A stretch of 64,000 nt of DNA from Pricia antarctica (GCF_900101815.1 NZ_FNAO01000011.1:1-64000), one strand, 5' to 3'; positions 7,277 through 18,236 are shown, numbered from the stretch's first letter. Numbers and translations are program-made. The notes: a model not told the origin generated them from the letters alone.

Positions 7277-8827
7277 TCAAAACGGCACATCACTATCCTC
7301 ATCCGGCCTTACTCCATCGTTTAAAGAACTACCAAAAGCTTGGTCGGCACTTGGAAGGTTCTTGGTGATAAACGGATTTTCTTCGTTAGCGTTCATTTTG
7401 GACTGAAATTCGAACGGGGAATCAAAATCGTCAAGATTATCGAATTTACCGAGCTGGCCGATGAATTTTAGGCGGATGTTATCCAAACCGCCATTACGGT
7501 GTTTGGCGACAATAAATTCCGCTTGGCCTTGGGTCGGGGAACGTTCTTCGTCGTCCCACTCGTCGATTTTGTAGTATTCGGGGCGGTAGATGAACGATAC
7601 GATATCGGCATCCTGTTCAATGGCGCCCGATTCCCGTAAATCGGAAAGCAAGGGCCGTTTACTTCCCCCACGTGTCTCCACGGCACGAGACAGTTGCGAC
7701 AGGGCGATGACCGGCACGTTCAATTCTTTTGCCAAGGCTTTCAGGTTTCTTGAGATCGTGGAGATTTCCTGTTCGCGATTCCCCCCTTTTTGACTTCCTC
7801 CGGCGGTCATCAGTTGCAAGTAGTCGATAATGATCAATTTGATATCATGCTGCGATGCCAGACGTCTCGCTTTGGCACGCAGATCGAATATCGACAGCGA
7901 TGGGGTGTCGTCAATGAACAAAGGGGCCTTTTCGAGGGACTTGACCTTAACGTTCAATTGCTCCCATTCATGCTTCTCTAATTTTCCGGTTCGGAGTTTC
8001 TCCGAGGATAAACCGGTTTCGGAAGAAATCAGACGGGTTATCAACTGTACCGACGACATTTCACAGGAAAAGAACGCCACGGGAATGTTATTATTGACGG
8101 CCATATTCCGGGCCATGGAAAGCGTCAATGCCGTTTTACCCATACCCGGCCTTGCGGCTACTATAATCAAATCACTGGGCTGCCATCCGGAGGTCAATTT
8201 ATCTACCTTATCAAAACCTGAGGGTACGCCACTGAGTCCTTCTTTATTAGCGATTTCCTCAATGCGTTTTTTGGCCTGGATTACCAAATTCTGGGCGGTT
8301 TCTGCGGATCGCTTTAGGTTGCCTTGGGTAACATCGTAGAGTTTGGCCTCCGCATTATCCAACAAATCGAATACATCGGTACCGTCATCGTAGGCTTCCT
8401 CAATAATTTCGTTGGATATTTTGATAAGGCTGCGCTGAATATATTTCTGTAGGATAATCCGTGCATGAAACTCGATATGTGCCGAAGAAGCGACCTTTTG
8501 GGTGAGTTTTATGAGGTAGAAATCCCCTCCAATAGCCTCCAGTTTCCCATCCTTCTTTAGTTGGGAAGAAACTGTTAATAAATCCACCGGTTCGGAGGTT
8601 TCGAACAATTTAAAGATAGCCTCGTAGATGTAGCGATGTGCATCCTTATAAAACGCATCAGGATGTAGGATATCTATTACTTCGTCCACCCCCTTTTTAT
8701 CAATCATCATGGCACCCAGAACAACCTCCTCTAAATCAACAGATTGCGGCGGAATTTTCCCACGCTCCAAGCTAATGATGGTGGACTTGTCTATCTTGCG
8801 GCCGATAACGGGATTGATTTTTTCCAT
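7277..8827 (-). CDS. dnaB: Replicative DNA helicase DnaB
   Basis: Hexameric 5'-3' helicase of the replication fork. The protein has the N-terminal primase-binding domain (PPQSVDLEEVVLGAMMID) and a RecA-type helicase domain with Walker A ARPGMGKTAL, Walker B LIIIDYLQLM and the C-terminal DLRESGAIEQDAD arginine-finger region. About 516 residues, normal for the family, with a Bacteroidetes-type acidic tail. I chose the ATG at 8827 (MEKINPV) over 8845, because flavobacterial DnaB normally starts with ME.INPV. No intein is seen. Confidence 0.96.
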   Translation of the reverse strand: MEKINPVIGRKIDKSTIISLERGKIPPQSVDLEEVVLGAMMIDKKGVDEVIDILHPDAFYKDAHRYIYEAIFKLFETSEPVDLLTVSSQLKKDGKLEAIGGDFYLIKLTQKVASSAHIEFHARIILQKYIQRSLIKISNEIIEEAYDDGTDVFDLLDNAEAKLYDVTQGNLKRSAETAQNLVIQAKKRIEEIANKEGLSGVPSGFDKVDKLTSGWQPSDLIIVAARPGMGKTALTLSMARNMAVNNNIPVAFFSCEMSSVQLITRLISSETGLSSEKLRTGKLEKHEWEQLNVKVKSLEKAPLFIDDTPSLSIFDLRAKARRLASQHDIKLIIIDYLQLMTAGGSQKGGNREQEISTISRNLKALAKELNVPVIALSQLSRAVETRGGSKRPLLSDLRESGAIEQDADIVSFIYRPEYYKIDEWDDEERSPTQGQAEFIVAKHRNGGLDNIRLKFIGQLGKFDNLDDFDSPFEFQSKMNANEENPFITKNLPSADQAFGSSLNDGVRPDEDSDVPF

Positions 8828-8927
8828 GGCTACGAAATTATGCAATTAACCTTGAGTTAACATAAACGAAACGGACTGCGATATTCACAGTGGCATGTTG
8901 ATAAGTTACGATTTTGTGTTGATAACA

Positions 8928-8961
8928 AAAAAAATCCGAAGAAAGCGTTCTCCGGATTTTC
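8928..8961 (-). terminator. Terminator of accA
   Basis: On the minus strand AAATCCGGAGAA, a short loop, then TTCTTCGGATTT is followed by a run of T. It lies 23-56 bases after the accA stop and before dnaB's promoter region. Confidence 0.8.
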
Positions 8962-8983
8962 ATCAGCTTGATAAAACCGTGGG

Positions 8984-9937
8984 TCAACCGTTAAAAACAC
9001 CCATATTGGCATATTTATCCATCCGTTGATTTACCAATTCTTTTGGGGATAACTTTTGAAGTTCCTCATAATTGGCCGCGATTTTACTTTTTACGATCTC
9101 AAATGTTTTTTCGCGATTGGTATGTGCCCCGCCTGCAGGTTCACGTACGATTTCGTCGATCAACTTCAATTTTTTCATGTCCGTCGCCGTCAGCTTAAGG
9201 GCCTCTGCAGCCTGTTCTTTATACTCCCAGCTACGCCACAAGATCGAGGAGCATGATTCGGGAGATATCACGGAGTACCACGTATTTTCCAACATTAAGA
9301 CCTTGTCGCCCACTCCTATTCCCAAGGCACCCCCGGAAGCGCCTTCGCCTATAATAATCACGATTATAGGAACTTTCAAACGGGTCATTTCCAGAATATT
9401 TCGGGCTATAGCTTCGCCCTGACCTCTTTCCTCTGCCTCGATCCCCGGATAAGCGCCAGGCGTATCGATCAAACAAACTACGGGAATACCGAATTTCTCG
9501 GCGGATCTCATGGCCCGCAAGGCTTTTCTATAGCCTTCGGGGTTGGCCATCCCAAAATTGCGGTATTGTCGGGTCTTGGTATTGTATCCTTTTTGTTGGC
9601 CGATAAACATATAGCTTTGGTCTCCGATCTTACCGAGACCGGTGATCATCGCTTTGTCATCCTTAACATTTCGATCGCCATGAAGCTCTAGAAACGCCTC
9701 TCCGCATATCGCATTGATATAATCCAACGTATAGGGTCTGTTCGGATGTCGCGATAATTGAACGCGTTGCCAGGCCGTAAGGTTCTTATAGATTTCCTTT
9801 CGGGTATCCGCGAGTTTTTTTTCAATCTGCTTGCAGGTCTCGGTTACGTCGACATCGCTCTCTTCTCCGATGACCATGCATTTGTCAAGCTGTTCTTCGA
9901 GCTCCTTAATCGGGAGTTCAAAATCGAGATATTCCAT
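8984..9937 (-). CDS. accA: Acetyl-CoA carboxylase carboxyltransferase, alpha subunit
   Basis: Transfers the carboxyl group from carboxybiotin to acetyl-CoA, the first committed step of fatty-acid synthesis, together with AccD. The 317 residues are full length. Diagnostic segments: coiled N-terminus ([12 protein letters not shown]), [41 protein letters not shown] and [12 protein letters not shown], the oxyanion and CoA-binding parts. A -7 box TATATTTG (minus strand, 9978-9985) lies about 40 bases upstream. Other acc genes are not in the window. Confidence 0.97.
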   Translation of the reverse strand: MEYLDFELPIKELEEQLDKCMVIGEESDVDVTETCKQIEKKLADTRKEIYKNLTAWQRVQLSRHPNRPYTLDYINAICGEAFLELHGDRNVKDDKAMITGLGKIGDQSYMFIGQQKGYNTKTRQYRNFGMANPEGYRKALRAMRSAEKFGIPVVCLIDTPGAYPGIEAEERGQGEAIARNILEMTRLKVPIIVIIIGEGASGGALGIGVGDKVLMLENTWYSVISPESCSSILWRSWEYKEQAAEALKLTATDMKKLKLIDEIVREPAGGAHTNREKTFEIVKSKIAANYEELQKLSPKELVNQRMDKYANMGVFNG

Positions 9938-10099
9938 ATTTTAATAGGTTTAGTTTGATGTACGCGTCTTGATAGCGCAAATATAAAATTTTCTGAACGT
10001 TTGTTTCGGATTTAAAGAATTTAACCGTGTGACGGTCAAAGATTGCGCATTGCAGGTTAAAATAGTTTAAGGTCTAATCCGCCATTTTCTATTGCGTTG

Positions 10100-11181
10100 C
10101 TACCTTTTCGCCTTTTGCAACAGCACAAAAGCCAAAATGCCAAAGAGTAGGTTCGGGATAATTACCGCCAATAACGGTGAAAAGCCCGCTTGTTCGGCCA
10201 GCGTACCAAAGACCTTGTCAAAAAATATAAAGATAAACGCCACGACGATTCCAAACGCCAGGTTTACCCCCATGCCGCCCCTCCGTTTTACCGAGGCTAC
10301 GGCGACTGCGATGATGGTCAGGATAAAAGCCGATATCGGGAGGGCCCATCTTTTATATTTTACGAGTACGTAGGTATTGATGTTAGAAGCTCCCTTTTGT
10401 CGCTGATCGGCAATAAACCTGTTCAATTGAAAAATATTCTTGGTCTCCGCAACGTACGACACCGGGGTCAGATCCCCGATATCAAATGTGAACAAGGTAT
10501 CTAACCGGCGTTTGGTATCGACCAGGGCGGTATCGTTTACCAACCTTCTTTTTTCGTACGAGGTGAGGCGGTAAATCGTATCCTTTTCGATCCAACGGAT
10601 ATTGGCCGCGGAAATCTTGAAATCGAGTTCATTATCGGCATTAAAACGCTCATACGTAAAATTGTACCCGATCTGTCTGGCGGGGTCGAAGCTGCTCACA
10701 TAAATAAAATCCGTTTTATTGAGCTGGGTAAATACATTATTGGTCACCCGATCTTGATTTCCCTTTTTGAGGTATTTAAACTTGAATTCGTTGAAACCTT
10801 TGCTCGCCGTGGGCACAATGAACATCCCCATAATAAACATCATCAGGGCTATAATGGATGCCCCGATAAGATAGGGCCGTAAAAATCGGTTATAGGAAAC
10901 CCCAGAACTCAAAATAGCGACAATCTCAGTATTACTGGCGAGCTTAGAGGTGAAGAAGATGATGGATAGGAACAAAAAAATGGGAAATAACAGGCTTCCT
11001 ATATATATGGTAAAGTTGCCGAAATAGACCAAAATTTCATCCAAAGGTGCTTCATTGGCCTGCATTTTTCCGATCTGCTCCGCCAAATGGGCCATGATAC
11101 CGATGGGAATGAACAAAAGAATCATCACCCCAAAAGTGATCAGGTAGCGTTTTAATATGTATTTATCGATGATACTAAGCA

Positions 11182-11182
<1 letters not shown>
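10100..11182 (-). CDS. LptF/LptG family permease of the lipopolysaccharide transporter
   Basis: 360 residues with the YjgP/YjgQ layout: two or three membrane segments at the N-terminus (after MLSIIDKYILKRYL), a periplasmic jellyroll-type middle (about 115-265), and three more membrane segments at the C-terminus. With LptB it extracts LPS from the inner membrane. The start is GTG at 11182, overlapping the tgt stop codon by one base (TAGTG), so the two genes are translationally coupled, an order seen in many Bacteroidetes. I cannot tell LptF from LptG by eye. Confidence 0.88.
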
Positions 11183-12312
<1,130 letters not shown>

Positions 12313-12434
12313 ACTTCGAATTATGGGGGCAAAGGTAATCAACTGGAAAACATTACTAACCTAACGAAAAAATAAAGTTGTGCGGATGGGTCGCGGTCCA
12401 AGGTGATAAACGTTCTTCTAAATTTTTAAAGATT

Positions 12435-12483
12435 CTTTTTCCACTTTCCACTTTTCACTTTCCACTTTTCATTTTTCACTTTA
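12435..12483. repeat. Low-complexity CACTTT/CCACTTT tandem tract
   Basis: Repeating variants of TTTCCACT and TTTTCACT fill about 48 bases between the divergent tgt and transketolase genes. The units are degenerate, about 8 bases each. Confidence 0.7.
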
Positions 12484-12521
12484 CCCTTCATTAAAAGGAT
12501 TAAAAATAATCTCGACACCAC

Positions 12522-12552
12522 TTGTATTCCCAAAAGATTGCGATTACATTTG
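12522..12552 (+). promoter_or_regulatory. Promoter of the split transketolase genes
   Basis: TTG at 12522-12524, a 20-base spacer and TACATTTG at 12545-12552. The start codon at 12579 is 27 bases beyond. The promoter rules out the longer frame start at 12522. Confidence 0.7.
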
Positions 12553-12578
12553 GGAAATTCTTAAATCAAGGCATTACA

Positions 12579-13424
12579 ATGGCAGAACTGGATAAATTAC
12601 AAAATATCGTTACACAGACCCGACGGGATATACTAAGGATGGTGCATGATGTGAATTCGGGGCATCCCGGTGGTTCGTTGGGCTGTACGGAGTTTTTTAT
12701 AGCCCTGTACTACGAAATTATGAATCTCAAGGATGATTTTGATATGGATGGGAAGGAGGAGGATATTTTCTTTTTATCCAATGGACATATTTCCCCGGTC
12801 TGGTACAGCGTGCTGGCACGGAAAGGATACTTTCCAGTAAAGGAGCTGGAGACCTTCAGAAAATTGAATTCCCGTTTGCAGGGCCATCCGACCACCCACG
12901 AAGGGCTTCCCGGTATTCGAGTATCCTCCGGATCTTTAGGCCAGGGCATGTCCGTCGCCATCGGTGCCGCCCTTGCCAAAAAATTGAACGGAGACGAGCA
13001 TTTGGTATATAGCCTGCACGGGGATGGGGAATTACAGGAAGGCCAGAATTGGGAAGCCATCATGTACGCCGCAGGTAACAAGGTCGATAATATCATCTCG
13101 ACCGTAGACCGCAACGGACAGCAAATCGATGGCCCCACCGAAGATGTTCTTCCGCTAGGCAATTTGAAACAAAAGTTCGAGGCCTTCGGATGGGATGTGC
13201 TCGAAGTACAGGACGGCAACAATTTAGAAGCTGTCATTAAAGGATTGAACGAGGCCAAAAGTAGAACCGGCAAAGGAAAACCTGTTGCCATTATCCTGGA
13301 TACGGTAATGGGCCACGGCGTCGATTTCATGATGCACACGCACGCATGGCACGGTAAAGCGCCCAATGATGAGCAACTCGAGGATGCGCTTTCTCAAAAT
13401 GCGGAGACGCTGGGGGATTATTAG
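12579..13424 (+). CDS. Transketolase, N-terminal (thiamine-diphosphate-binding) subunit
   Basis: Moves two-carbon ketol units between sugar phosphates in the pentose-phosphate pathway. This is the N-terminal half as a separate polypeptide of 281 residues: HDVNSGHPGGSLG, SNGHISPVWYS, GLPGIRVSSGSLGQGMSVAIG and the thiamine-diphosphate motif GDGELQEGQNWE ... NKVDN. ATG 12579 (MAELDKLQ) fits the promoter. The C-terminal half is encoded 108 bases downstream; the two would assemble into one active enzyme. Split transketolases are common in bacteria and archaea. Confidence 0.93.
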   Translation: MAELDKLQNIVTQTRRDILRMVHDVNSGHPGGSLGCTEFFIALYYEIMNLKDDFDMDGKEEDIFFLSNGHISPVWYSVLARKGYFPVKELETFRKLNSRLQGHPTTHEGLPGIRVSSGSLGQGMSVAIGAALAKKLNGDEHLVYSLHGDGELQEGQNWEAIMYAAGNKVDNIISTVDRNGQQIDGPTEDVLPLGNLKQKFEAFGWDVLEVQDGNNLEAVIKGLNEAKSRTGKGKPVAIILDTVMGHGVDFMMHTHAWHGKAPNDEQLEDALSQNAETLGDY

Positions 13425-13490
13425 GAATTACCACCCAAATGCTTTAATGAACTATTGACAAAAACATACAGATTTCCGCCGGAGTTTAAG

Positions 13491-13506
13491 CTGAGTGCAG
13501 CCGAAG
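13491..13506. repeat. Second, degenerate copy of the CTGAGCGCAGGCGAAG repeat
   Basis: CTGAGTGCAGCCGAAG matches the copy at 4008-4023 at 14 of 16 positions. It lies between the two transketolase subunit genes; the outer CCCT/AGGG arms are not kept here. Confidence 0.4.
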
Positions 13507-13532
13507 TAAGGAAATGACAAATACGAGTAATC

Positions 13533-14483
13533 ATGAAATATACAGACCAAGGGAAAAAAGATACAAGAAGCGGATACGGAGCAGCCATGACCGAATTGGG
13601 AAGAAGCCACCCCAATGTGGTGGCCCTTTGCGCGGATTTGGTAGGATCGCTTAAAATCGAGGATTTTATCGAGGAGAATCCCAAACGCTTTTTTCAGACC
13701 GGTATTGCGGAAGCCAATATGATGGGCATCGCAGCGGGACTTACCATCGGGGGCAAAATACCCTTTGCCAGTACTTTCGCCAATTTTGCTACGGGCAGGG
13801 TCTATGATCAGATTCGACAATCTATCGCCTACTCGAACAAAAATGTGAAGATTTGTGCATCGCATGCCGGTCTGACGCTAGGGGAAGATGGGGCGACACA
13901 CCAAATACTCGAAGATATCGGAATGATGAAAATGCTACCCGGCATGACAGTCATCAATCCCTGTGACTATAATCAGACCAAAGCGGCCACCCTCGCCATT
14001 GCCGACTATGAAGGTCCCGTTTACCTACGTTTCGGACGGCCTAAAGTGGCCAACTTCACCCCTGTCGACCAGAAATTTGAAATTGGGAAGGCCGTGTTGC
14101 TTCAGGAAGGCACCGATGTTACTATTATCGCCACTGGCCACTTGGTCTGGCCTGCATTAATAGCTGCCGATAATCTGAAAAAGCAAGGTATTTCCGCGGA
14201 GGTTTTGAACCTTCACACCATCAAGCCCCTTGATGAAGCGGCTGTGTTAAAGTCCGTTAAAAAAACAGGTTGCGTAGTGACCGCTGAAGAGCATAACTTT
14301 TTGGGCGGACTCGGCGAAAGTATCGCCAGAACCCTTGCGGTTCAGCATCCTACGCCCCAAGAATTTGTGGCGACCCAAGATACTTTTGGCGAAAGCGGTA
14401 CTGCAGATGAGCTGATGGACAAATACGGATTGAACAATAAAGCCATCGAAGACGCCGTTGTTAGGGTTAAGAACAGAAAATGA
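13533..14483 (+). CDS. Transketolase, C-terminal subunit
   Basis: 316 residues holding the pyrimidine-binding and C-terminal domains of transketolase: SGYGAAMTELGRSHPNVVALCADLVGS-type start, FFQTGIAEANMMGIAAG (with the catalytic Glu that activates thiamine diphosphate), SHAGLTLGEDGATHQ, VYLRFGRPK and a Rossmann-like C-terminal domain (DVTIIATGHLVW). It works with the protein encoded just upstream on the same strand and is presumably co-transcribed with it. Confidence 0.93.
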   Translation: MKYTDQGKKDTRSGYGAAMTELGRSHPNVVALCADLVGSLKIEDFIEENPKRFFQTGIAEANMMGIAAGLTIGGKIPFASTFANFATGRVYDQIRQSIAYSNKNVKICASHAGLTLGEDGATHQILEDIGMMKMLPGMTVINPCDYNQTKAATLAIADYEGPVYLRFGRPKVANFTPVDQKFEIGKAVLLQEGTDVTIIATGHLVWPALIAADNLKKQGISAEVLNLHTIKPLDEAAVLKSVKKTGCVVTAEEHNFLGGLGESIARTLAVQHPTPQEFVATQDTFGESGTADELMDKYGLNNKAIEDAVVRVKNRK

Positions 14484-14531
14484 TCATGGTATCGTTTTTG
14501 ATATCTTGATACTAACAAAAACGAGAACTAT

Positions 14532-15143
14532 ATGAAAAATTCACTGCTAGTGGCAGCGTTTGCTATGTTCAGCATCGCTGCCTTTTCACAATCGGATTCA
14601 GGTTTCGGAATCAAAGCCGGACTCAACTACAACCAAAATGGCGACCTTACCATTGAATCGGTAGGCAATGCTGCCGAGGACATCATCAAAGGTTCGGAGG
14701 GTAAAGTCGGCTATCATGTCGGTGTTTTTGGCAAACTGGCATTTTCCAGATTTTACCTTCGCCCAGAACTTGTTTACACCAAGACACAAAGTGCCTATAA
14801 CTTCGAGGGCGGCACGAAGTACGATATTTCAAGACTTGATCTTCCCGTGCTGCTCGGTGTCCGAATTATTGGACCCCTACATGTGTTCGCTGGCCCGGCA
14901 TTTCAGTATATGCTGAGCAACGATTTAGAAAATTTCAATATCAACGATGCCGAAAAGGACTTTACCGTAGGTTTGCACATCGGCGCAGGTATCGATTTGG
15001 GCAGATTAGGACTTGATGTTCGTTACGAAAGAGGCCTTTCGGAGAACGAAGCTCAATTTGTTGGCGAGAATGTGACCGATATTTCTGGTCGGGTGGATTC
15101 TCGGCCGTCGCAGGTTATTTTTGCGGTGTCCCTCAAACTATAG
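14532..15143 (+). CDS. Outer-membrane beta-barrel protein (PorT/porin-like)
   Basis: 203 residues: signal peptide MKNSLLVAAFAMFSIAAFSQ, then a small beta-barrel with the pattern FGIKAGLNYNQNGD ... KVGYHVGVFGKLAFSRFYLRPELVYTK ... RLDLPVLLGVRIIGPLHVFAGPAF and a C-terminal strand ending VIFAVSLKL, typical of 8-stranded outer-membrane proteins of Bacteroidetes. It likely sits in the outer membrane; no specific role can be read. It lies 48 bases after the transketolase gene and ends at a terminator. Confidence 0.8.
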   Translation: MKNSLLVAAFAMFSIAAFSQSDSGFGIKAGLNYNQNGDLTIESVGNAAEDIIKGSEGKVGYHVGVFGKLAFSRFYLRPELVYTKTQSAYNFEGGTKYDISRLDLPVLLGVRIIGPLHVFAGPAFQYMLSNDLENFNINDAEKDFTVGLHIGAGIDLGRLGLDVRYERGLSENEAQFVGENVTDISGRVDSRPSQVIFAVSLKL

Positions 15144-15192
15144 CGTGCTGATCATTGTCTTACAAGCGCCTATAGCATTGAAGGAACTGATA

Positions 15193-15231
15193 AAAAATAG
15201 CCCCGACAGCGAACTGTTGGGGCTATTTTAT
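15193..15231. terminator. Bidirectional terminator
   Basis: AAAATAGCCCCGACAG, loop CGAA, CTGTTGGGGCTATTTT, with an A-tract before and a T-tract after. It serves the outer-membrane protein gene (plus) and the lipoprotein gene (minus), which converge here. Confidence 0.9.
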
Positions 15232-15253
15232 TTACTTTGGATTCAATTTGCAA

Positions 15254-16204
15254 CTATTTGGTATCCGGATCGAGATAGTCAGGGATACCGTCTTTGTCCT
15301 CATCCGGTAGGGGCATTATGAGATTGCCTGCTTCATCAAAGGTAACTTCTTCTCGTGTCGGTGTACCATCATTATCATCATCCGTATCTTCATGGTTATA
15401 AATCGGTCTATTTCCCGATTGAGTAAGGGTAAAATCCCCATCGCTGTTGTCATTATTAACATTTCCATCCCCATTAACATCCTCTAAAATAGAGGGCACA
15501 CCATCATTATCAAAATCGGTATTTTCCACATAAAGGCCTAGTTCCAATTTAAACAGCAAAGGATCATATGGCGCTATACTACCTCTTGGTGAGTTGTAAT
15601 AGCCCAGACCAGAAGGGAAAAGAATCATTCCGATTCCCGTATTTTCTATAGAAGTTGTTCCGTCGTCGTTAACAATAATTTTACCACCGGCATTCAATTT
15701 TGAAATTCCGATGGAAAAACCACGTAAAAAGTTCGGTAAATATCTCCAATTGAAAGACTCGGAAGAATCGAACAAGGTACCGTTCAATTTTACTCCCTCA
15801 TACTTAAAGAAGGTAGAATCAGCAACCGTAGGACTTCCACCTTGTCCTTTTCTAGCTATTAAATAGTAATATTTAAGAGGCACATCACCACCTTCAGATA
15901 ATCCTAAATCGCTTGAAGACACTGTGATAGTTTCCGAGGTCATATCTTCCGCTAATGAAGATTTGTCTGCATTATTCCCAGCTATGGTATCGATTTTTAT
16001 TTTGAAATCGAAATTTTCTGGGATACTATCGAATTCCTCATAGTTATAAAAATGGGTCTCTAAATATTCCTGAATTTTTGCTTCGTCTTCCACCGCTACT
16101 TCCGCAAGTGGTCTTGGCGGCGTTGGCGGTGGGGCACCTTCATCATCCTTTTTACAGGAAACTATAAGAAACCCCAATACTAAAAAAGAAACTATTCGGC
16201 TCAT
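15254..16204 (-). CDS. Lipoprotein with FKBP-like core and thrombospondin-type-3 calcium repeats
   Basis: About 316 residues. Lipoprotein signal MSRIVSFLVLGFLIVSCKKDD with lipobox LIVSC. The middle (about 120-230) resembles FKBP-type peptidyl-prolyl isomerases of Bacteroidetes: VKLNGTLFDSSESFNW, FSIGISKLNAGGKIIV, IGMILFPSGLGYY. The C-terminus carries DxDxDG-type calcium repeats (DFDNDGVPSILEDVNGDGN, DTDDDNDGTPTREE, DEDKDGIPDYLD), frequent in surface lipoproteins of this phylum. Probably an outer-membrane or periplasmic folding factor. ATG 16204 is preferred; ATG 16210 is equally possible. Confidence 0.75.
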   Translation of the reverse strand: MSRIVSFLVLGFLIVSCKKDDEGAPPPTPPRPLAEVAVEDEAKIQEYLETHFYNYEEFDSIPENFDFKIKIDTIAGNNADKSSLAEDMTSETITVSSSDLGLSEGGDVPLKYYYLIARKGQGGSPTVADSTFFKYEGVKLNGTLFDSSESFNWRYLPNFLRGFSIGISKLNAGGKIIVNDDGTTSIENTGIGMILFPSGLGYYNSPRGSIAPYDPLLFKLELGLYVENTDFDNDGVPSILEDVNGDGNVNNDNSDGDFTLTQSGNRPIYNHEDTDDDNDGTPTREEVTFDEAGNLIMPLPDEDKDGIPDYLDPDTK

Positions 16205-16248
16205 GGTCATGCATTCGTTTTTAAAGGCGGCAAGATACAATTTTCCCT

Positions 16249-16256
16249 TACTTTTG
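16249..16256 (+). promoter_or_regulatory. -7 promoter box of the S4-domain gene
   Basis: TACTTTTG matches TAnnTTTG and lies 34 bases before the ATG at 16290. A clear -33 TTG is not seen. Confidence 0.5.
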
Positions 16257-16289
16257 TCCGTGAGCTTAACAAAGAATTTTAGTTATATC

Positions 16290-16676
16290 ATGCGTATCGA
16301 CAAATACCTTTGGCACATCCGTTATTTCAAGACCCGAAGCATTGCCTCCACGGCCTGTAAAAAGGGACAGGTGAAAATCAACGATCAGGTCGCCAAACCA
16401 TCGCGGGAAGTCTTTAATTTGGATAAAATCATTGTCCGTAAAAACCAGATCGACCTACAGCTCACCGTACTCGATATTCCCGCAAACCGTGTTGGGGCCA
16501 AACTGGTCGATATGTACCGAAAAGATACTACACCCAAGGAAGCCTACGAGCATGGCGAGCTCCTAAAAAAAGCCAAGGAACACTACAGAAAACAGGGCAC
16601 GGGACGGCCAACGAAAAAGGATAGAAGGGATATTGAGGGCTATTTGGATGGGGAGCTTCCCTCTAATACCCCATGA
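16290..16676 (+). CDS. S4-domain RNA-binding protein (Hsp15-like)
   Basis: 128 residues. An S4 RNA-binding domain fills the N-terminal half: MRIDKYLWHIRYFKTRSIAS ... ACKKGQVKINDQVAKPSREV. The C-terminus is basic (GRPTKKDRRDIEGYL). Hsp15/HslR binds free 50S subunits carrying stalled nascent chains. ATG 16290 gives the canonical MRIDKYLWH; a longer frame back to 16203 would run over the promoter. It is divergent from the lipoprotein gene. Confidence 0.85.
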   Translation: MRIDKYLWHIRYFKTRSIASTACKKGQVKINDQVAKPSREVFNLDKIIVRKNQIDLQLTVLDIPANRVGAKLVDMYRKDTTPKEAYEHGELLKKAKEHYRKQGTGRPTKKDRRDIEGYLDGELPSNTP

Positions 16677-16912
16677 GAGGGCTAACGGAATTAGCCGTGA
16701 GAACAGCGTCAGGCTCAAACATCCTTCCGAGATTTATGATGTATTAGGCCATCTCATCGAGAACATTCCGACAAGCTCCGCAGTAGCAAATCACCTTACA
16801 TCCACTTTATCCGTTTCAAGCCTGCCATTTCGTACCAAATCATAAAAAAATGAGCCTAAATTAGTGTAAATAGCATCTAGCCAATTATCTTTGAGAAGCA
16901 AATATCGCATCC

Positions 16913-17410
16913 ATGGACAACAAAATATTATCTCACCAACAAATACAGCATACCATACGCCGCATTGCCTACCAAATCTATGAGGCCAATGTCGAGGAAA
17001 AAGAGATCATCATTGCGGGCATCGATGGTGGGGGCTTACAATTTGCCAAAAAACTACAGACCGTACTACTAAAAATTACGGGAGCTGAAATAACGCTTTG
17101 TAAAATGGTCATGGACAAGGCCAACCCCTTAAAAAGCGGTGTTGAAACTTCGATACCCGAAGCAGAATACCGTAATAAATCCGTAGTCTTGGTAGACGAT
17201 GTACTGAACTCGGGCACTACACTGATTTACGGAGTGCACCACTTTCTAAAAACACCCTTAAAACAGTTGAAAACAGCGGTGTTAGTGAACCGCAACCATA
17301 AAAAATATCCTGTAAAAGCAGATTATAAAGGCATTTCGTTATCTACCTCGTTGCAAGAACATGTGCATGTGGAGTTCAAGGCCAAAAACGACATGGTGTA
17401 TTTGGACTAA
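16913..17410 (+). CDS. Phosphoribosyltransferase (PyrR-like)
   Basis: 165 residues of the type I phosphoribosyltransferase fold. The PRPP-binding loop VVLVDDVLNSGTTL lies near residues 91-104 and a GIDGGGLQFA loop near 35. Length and sequence resemble PyrR, the uracil phosphoribosyltransferase/pyrimidine regulator, but no pyr genes are nearby, so the base used is open. The -7 box TATCTTTG (16886-16893) is 20 bases upstream of the ATG. Confidence 0.8.
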   Translation: MDNKILSHQQIQHTIRRIAYQIYEANVEEKEIIIAGIDGGGLQFAKKLQTVLLKITGAEITLCKMVMDKANPLKSGVETSIPEAEYRNKSVVLVDDVLNSGTTLIYGVHHFLKTPLKQLKTAVLVNRNHKKYPVKADYKGISLSTSLQEHVHVEFKAKNDMVYLD

Positions 17411-17711
17411 AATTCTAAGCACCAAATTCCAATTCCTTAATGGGAACGAGCTGCGCTTGAAATCTGAGAAATGAGCTATTTGGTAAGGGGCACTTTGGCT
17501 ACGCTTAGAACTCTTTTAGAGGTATTGTCTGGAACCGATAATATCCGCTTTTGAGGTGAGATGAAGTCATTCTTTAACAGCATAGTAGAGCTACGGTTTT
17601 AAAAAATGAGGAGGAAATAGGGTTTCAAAATGTGATAGTCGGAGGTAAAAGAAAAGTCGAAATGAGTTCTTAGAGTCAATGACGGGTGACGATCGAAAGT
17701 TCATTTTCATT
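17411..17711. other. Intergenic stretch, convergent genes
   Basis: About 300 bases between the ends of the phosphoribosyltransferase and shikimate kinase genes. I see no gene, no strong terminator hairpin and no repeat. Confidence 0.5.
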
Positions 17712-18236
17712 TTAAAAAATTTTACCCAGCTTACCCACAATTTCATTTACCACAATCTCGGGTTCTTTACTTCCGCAATCAATTACCTCATGGGCTTGAT
17801 TGTAAAATCGACTACGTTCGAAAAGGTGTTTGCCAATAAATTCGGGAAGTTCGTCATCGGGAATATGACTAATCAAAGGTCTCTGGGCTTTTTGTTCGGA
17901 TAATCTTTGTGCCAATTCTGCAATGGGAACTTTGAGATAGAATACGGTTTTAGAGCTGTTTAAAATAACTTCTAAATTCTTGCCGTAGCATGGCGTTCCC
18001 CCTCCTACCGATAACACAAAATTATTTTGCTGCTGCAGCACCTCTTTGAGGTGAATGTGTTCTTGTTTCCTGAAATACAATTCTCCCTTGCTCACGAAAA
18101 TATTCGCAATGGACATTTTTTCCTTTTTTTCAATAAAATCGTCAAGATCCAAAAACTGTAGTTTTAACCGTTCAGCAACTTGCTTTCCCACAGTGGTTTT
18201 CCCACTTCCCATATACCCCAACAATATTATTTTCAC
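17712..18236 (-). CDS. aroK: Shikimate kinase
   Basis: Phosphorylates shikimate in aromatic amino-acid synthesis. Walker A GYMGSGKTTVG is right at the N-terminus, followed by the shikimate-binding DLDDFIE (DxD), SVGGGTP and the lid-region RxxQRPL-like EQKAQRPLI. I start at GTG 18236 (KIILLGYMGSGK), giving 174 residues, the normal length; the frame stays open to 18275. It is divergent from tRNA-Lys. Confidence 0.9.
   Translation of the reverse strand: MKIILLGYMGSGKTTVGKQVAERLKLQFLDLDDFIEKKEKMSIANIFVSKGELYFRKQEHIHLKEVLQQQNNFVLSVGGGTPCYGKNLEVILNSSKTVFYLKVPIAELAQRLSEQKAQRPLISHIPDDELPEFIGKHLFERSRFYNQAHEVIDCGSKEPEIVVNEIVGKLGKIF

Noticed and set aside
7830-8339. 169-codon plus-strand frame inside dnaB
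   Set aside because: Antisense shadow of dnaB; no independent evidence.
12710-13366. 218-codon minus-strand frame inside the transketolase gene
   Set aside because: Antisense shadow of a strongly conserved gene; no family features.
16680-16696. GGCTAA/TTAGCC hairpin after the S4 gene
   Set aside because: Short stem without a T-run; not convincing as a terminator.
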